Assembly (NCBI GenBank): GCA_031835245.1
Contig: JAVKOQ010000478.1
Location: 1-33,953 of the forward strand
From: Balamuthia mandrillaris
Taxonomy: Eukaryota > Discosea > Longamoebia > Balamuthiidae
Length of the DNA: 33,953 nucleotides
Reading direction: 5' to 3'
How positions within the stretch are numbered: the stretch's first letter is position 1; each line of letters begins with the position of its first letter. Below are positions 31,756-33,953 of the stretch, piece by piece. Below the pieces are notes generated by a model that saw only the letters and a program-made list of their open reading frames with translations, ran no database searches and had not been told where the DNA came from. Both the position numbers and the translations under genes were made by a program.

Positions 31756-31919
31756 TGCAAAATTTCCATTTCGTGGGTGCTGGGGTCCTCACCGTGCTAT
31801 CAAGTGAAGAGCATGCCGACAAAAAAGTCTTACATAGGAGACTAGTTGGGTGTTGTAGCGAGTGGGCTTTATTCTCCTCCTCTTGAGCCTTTTTACTCCA
31901 ACGACAGAAACAAACAAAC

Positions 31920-32885
31920 ATGGCGCAAACAGTCTTCACACCGATGGCGATGGACTCTCCTGCTTTTCTGCAGGAACCTTCACCATACCCGTCCGCTTCC
32001 TCCAGTTGGAACGCTCTGATGCAAGCGTGGTGCTCTCCCCCTCCCACTCCCGCCGAATGCTCTTCTTTCCACAACGCAGAGGCGCCTCCTTCCTCTGGGA
32101 CCGGCTTTCCCTTAGACTTGCACTCCTCTTCCTACTCTCATCCTCTGTGGCACTCCCATTCGTTTGGGTGCATCAAACAGGAGGACCAATGGGAGGAGAT
32201 GCTCTCCTCGCCTCCTATGCTGTCTTCTCGTCCGCTGTTCCCACCGCCGGCTTCCCGTCCCAGTTGTGAGTGGGAGTTGGAGCCGCCTCCGCTTGCTCTT
32301 CCTCCGTCCTACTGGGAAGGCTTCTTCTCACCCTGCTTTCCCACAAGCCATCACGTTCCTGCGCCAGATGAGTTTGCGCCCAAGCCCACTGCCGCAGCAG
32401 GACCATCCACCTCCGCCTTGTTGGAAAGCGCGTTGTTCGATGCAGAGAAGGAAGCACGCTCCCCGTTTGCCAAGGAAGAAGCAGCAACAGCAGAGCAGAA
32501 GAGGCGCTCTGACGAAAGTAGAACCACGGATACGTTCCGCAGCCATTCCTTCAATTGCATGGAAGACTTGGGCATCAGAACGTTGGCGAGAAGCTTGGAA
32601 CCTCCTCTGCACTTGTCCGCTCTCGACGCCGACAGAAGTTATCAACGACGGCAAACAGCCCGAGAGGACCAACAGCCTTCTACGATAACCTGCGAAAGAG
32701 GAATCCTTGGCGTTGGTGGTGGGTTGCGATTCATCAAGCCTCGCCATAACAGGCCACCACAGGAAATGAATGGCACTGCCTGCAAGAAAAGGAGTGAAAG
32801 GGTAAGACGAGGCAGCGCTGCCAAGCCGGGTCAGTCAACCGCCAAGCCGCAACGCAAAAGACGAAAGTCTGCAACTCGAGAATGA
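31920..32885 (+). CDS. Low-complexity protein with basic C-terminal tail
   Basis: A single 321-codon exon starts with an ATG at 31920. The N-terminal two thirds are rich in Pro, Ser and bulky aromatics (for example SPPPTPAECSSFHNAEAPPS), with no recognisable fold. The last 60 residues are strongly basic (KKRSERVRRGSAAK and AKPQRKRRKSATRE), a likely nuclear localisation or nucleic-acid-binding tail. I do not recognise the family. A transcription-regulator role would fit the composition but is inference. There is no sign of introns. Codon-like composition and length make it more likely real than chance; the opposite strand has only shorter frames. Confidence 0.62.
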   Translation: MAQTVFTPMAMDSPAFLQEPSPYPSASSSWNALMQAWCSPPPTPAECSSFHNAEAPPSSGTGFPLDLHSSSYSHPLWHSHSFGCIKQEDQWEEMLSSPPMLSSRPLFPPPASRPSCEWELEPPPLALPPSYWEGFFSPCFPTSHHVPAPDEFAPKPTAAAGPSTSALLESALFDAEKEARSPFAKEEAATAEQKRRSDESRTTDTFRSHSFNCMEDLGIRTLARSLEPPLHLSALDADRSYQRRQTAREDQQPSTITCERGILGVGGGLRFIKPRHNRPPQEMNGTACKKRSERVRRGSAAKPGQSTAKPQRKRRKSATRE

Positions 32886-33273
32886 AGACTCGCTTATTAC
32901 TACGTTTCTTTTTTTGCTTGACATAATAATGTCGTTTAAACTGTACAGTAGCGGCGTTTGTCCTCACGGGTGTCGGCACCAAAGCAAACTTACTGCCCCG
33001 TCTATGAGGGGGGTGCAAATGAGCCTAATCTCTCTCGTCCCCCATCGCCGTTTGTTTTGCCAAAAAGAGAAACGCAATATATATATATTTTGAATTAGTT
33101 TCCTTTATTTGTCCATAGTGACGTTGAATTTTCTTTTTTTGCGCCAATGCCACGCCTTAATGCCTTTTTTTGGATGTGCATGACGTGTGCCGGTGTTCTC
33201 CGCATGAATGTTACAAACAAACAGCACTGGTGGTGTCTTTTTGGGTGCGCACCCGAAACGTTAACGGCGAAGA
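32886..33273. other. Intergenic region
   Basis: No coding frame is supported. An ATATATATAT tract lies at about 33079-33088. The region should carry the 3' end of the low-complexity gene and the promoter of the CRIB gene. Confidence 0.45.
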
Positions 33274-33719
33274 ATGGCATCTCGTGGAAGGTGTTCGCAC
33301 GCCGGTTGCGACTGCACCGACTTTGTGGCGAACCCTTTTCAACCCGCCAAGTGTTCCAATTGTCTTCACCCTCATCAATCATCACCCTCGGCCCCCTCCT
33401 CTTCTTCTTCGCCTTCTTCCGTTCGCTCCGCTTCCGCCTCTTTGTCAACCTCTCCCTCCGCCTCGCCAACAACGAAAGTGGCCAACAAAGCCTCTCAAGC
33501 TGGTGAAACGCTGAAAAAAGCTTTCAAAAATCTTCCTTCTACCTTTTCGAGCAACAACAAAAGCAGTGCCACCAATACCAGCAACAACAACAATAATACT
33601 GCCAACGCAAATAGTCCGCCGCTGCGGTCCACATCTTCTTCTATGGTAGCTTCTGCTCCTGCTGCTGCTTCTCCCTTTGCTGCCTCCTCTTCCGCTGTCC
33701 CCCTCACTAGAACTGAGTA

Positions 33720-33768
<49 letters not shown>

Positions 33769-33953
33769 ATCCCTTTTATCGACACAAGGAAGAAGAAACG
33801 TTTTGCGGGCGGAAGGAATGCTGTTGATAAGATCAGAGAGAAGGTTGGTGGCGTGTCATCCCCGTTCAGCTCAAAAGAACAGCAACCGTCCTCCACTCCG
33901 CAGGAGAGCGTCATTAGCGCTCCCATCAGCAGCAAACACACCGGACACATCGC
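33274..33953 (+). CDS. Cys-rich, low-complexity protein with CRIB-like motif (5' part)
   Basis: An ATG at 33274 opens exon 1 (33274-33716). A 72-base intron with a CT array (33717-33788, GTACGC to ACACAAG) follows, then exon 2 runs off the window. The N-terminus is a small metal-binding-type motif, CSHAGCDCTDFVANPFQP then CSNCLHPH, similar to the C-x2-F..F....C-x2-C-x3-H elements at the starts of some amoebozoan signalling proteins. Long Ser/Ala/Asn-rich tracts follow. Just before the edge, VISAPISSKHTGHI fits the CRIB consensus ISxP..(F)xHxxH for binding GTP-loaded Rac/Cdc42, though Ser replaces the usual Phe. A PAK-type kinase or another Rac effector domain may follow beyond the window. Frame continuity across the intron supports the model. 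Confidence 0.72.
33725..33763. repeat. (CT)n microsatellite in the CRIB gene intron
   Basis: About 18 CT units on the sense strand make up most of the 33717-33788 intron. Confidence 0.9.

Larger units (their letters stand above)
31125..31919. other. Intergenic with MITE-like repeat copy and two hairpins
   Basis: No protein-like frame is supported across nearly 800 bases. The region holds the second copy of the dispersed repeat (31614-31714) and, directly adjoining it, two consecutive hairpins (31711-31755). Short GGA-rich (31364-31390) and G-rich (31600-31612) tracts also occur. Confidence 0.5.

Overview
The window is the left end of a chromosome from an intron-rich unicellular eukaryote. 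It opens with about 170 bases of CCCTAA repeats, the C-rich strand of a TTAGGG telomere. Behind it are roughly a dozen genes. Most are cut by many short GT-AG introns, about 54 to 270 bases long with pyrimidine-rich 3' ends, and I could place close to 70. The lineage cannot be named from sequence alone. A receptor kinase with tyrosine-kinase-type motifs, F-box proteins, a kinase/UBR/SPRY protein and a TTAGGG telomere suit a free-living protist. The exon models were read by eye; for the main genes the exon lengths sum to whole codons.

Layout. 1-172 telomere. 210-2117 (-) a subtelomeric tyrosine-recombinase relic. 2549-3135 (-) an F-box gene. 3409-5358 (+) a membrane-anchored PQQ-type beta-propeller. 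5636-6646 (-) a secreted metallo-beta-lactamase-fold-like protein. 7087-7253 a MITE-like repeat whose partner is at 31614-31714. 7459-11185 (-) a 12-exon receptor kinase. 11186-13032 unresolved, with short repeats. 13033-14040 (+) a tyrosine-recombinase-like N-terminal domain in a damaged or spliced gene, followed by 30-base tandem repeats. 14470-15679 (+) a BioY-family biotin transporter. 15865-16110 (+) a short F-box ORF. 16366-17867 (-) an orphan gene, one intron of which is bounded by long inverted repeats. 18610-24068 (+) a kinase followed by helical, UBR zinc-finger and SPRY regions. 24205-28739 (-) a 13-exon, 1099-residue DHH-CBS-tRNA nucleotidyltransferase. 28878-31124 (+) UDP-N-acetylhexosamine pyrophosphorylase. 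31920-32885 (+) a low-complexity basic-tailed protein. 33274 to the window edge (+) a Cys-rich/CRIB protein that runs off the window.

The genes do not form one pathway. They cover signalling (two kinases, the CRIB protein), ubiquitin-linked recognition (F-box, UBR, SPRY), tRNA 3'-end maturation, amino-sugar activation and biotin uptake. The tRNA nucleotidyltransferase and UDP-sugar pyrophosphorylase genes diverge from a 138-base shared upstream region.

Three points stand out. The orphan gene's intron at 17673-17769 looks like an introner, an intron made by an inverted-repeat transposon. The kinase-UBR-SPRY combination is one I do not know from described proteins. Nearly all CT-type microsatellites sit inside introns with the pyrimidine strand on the sense strand.
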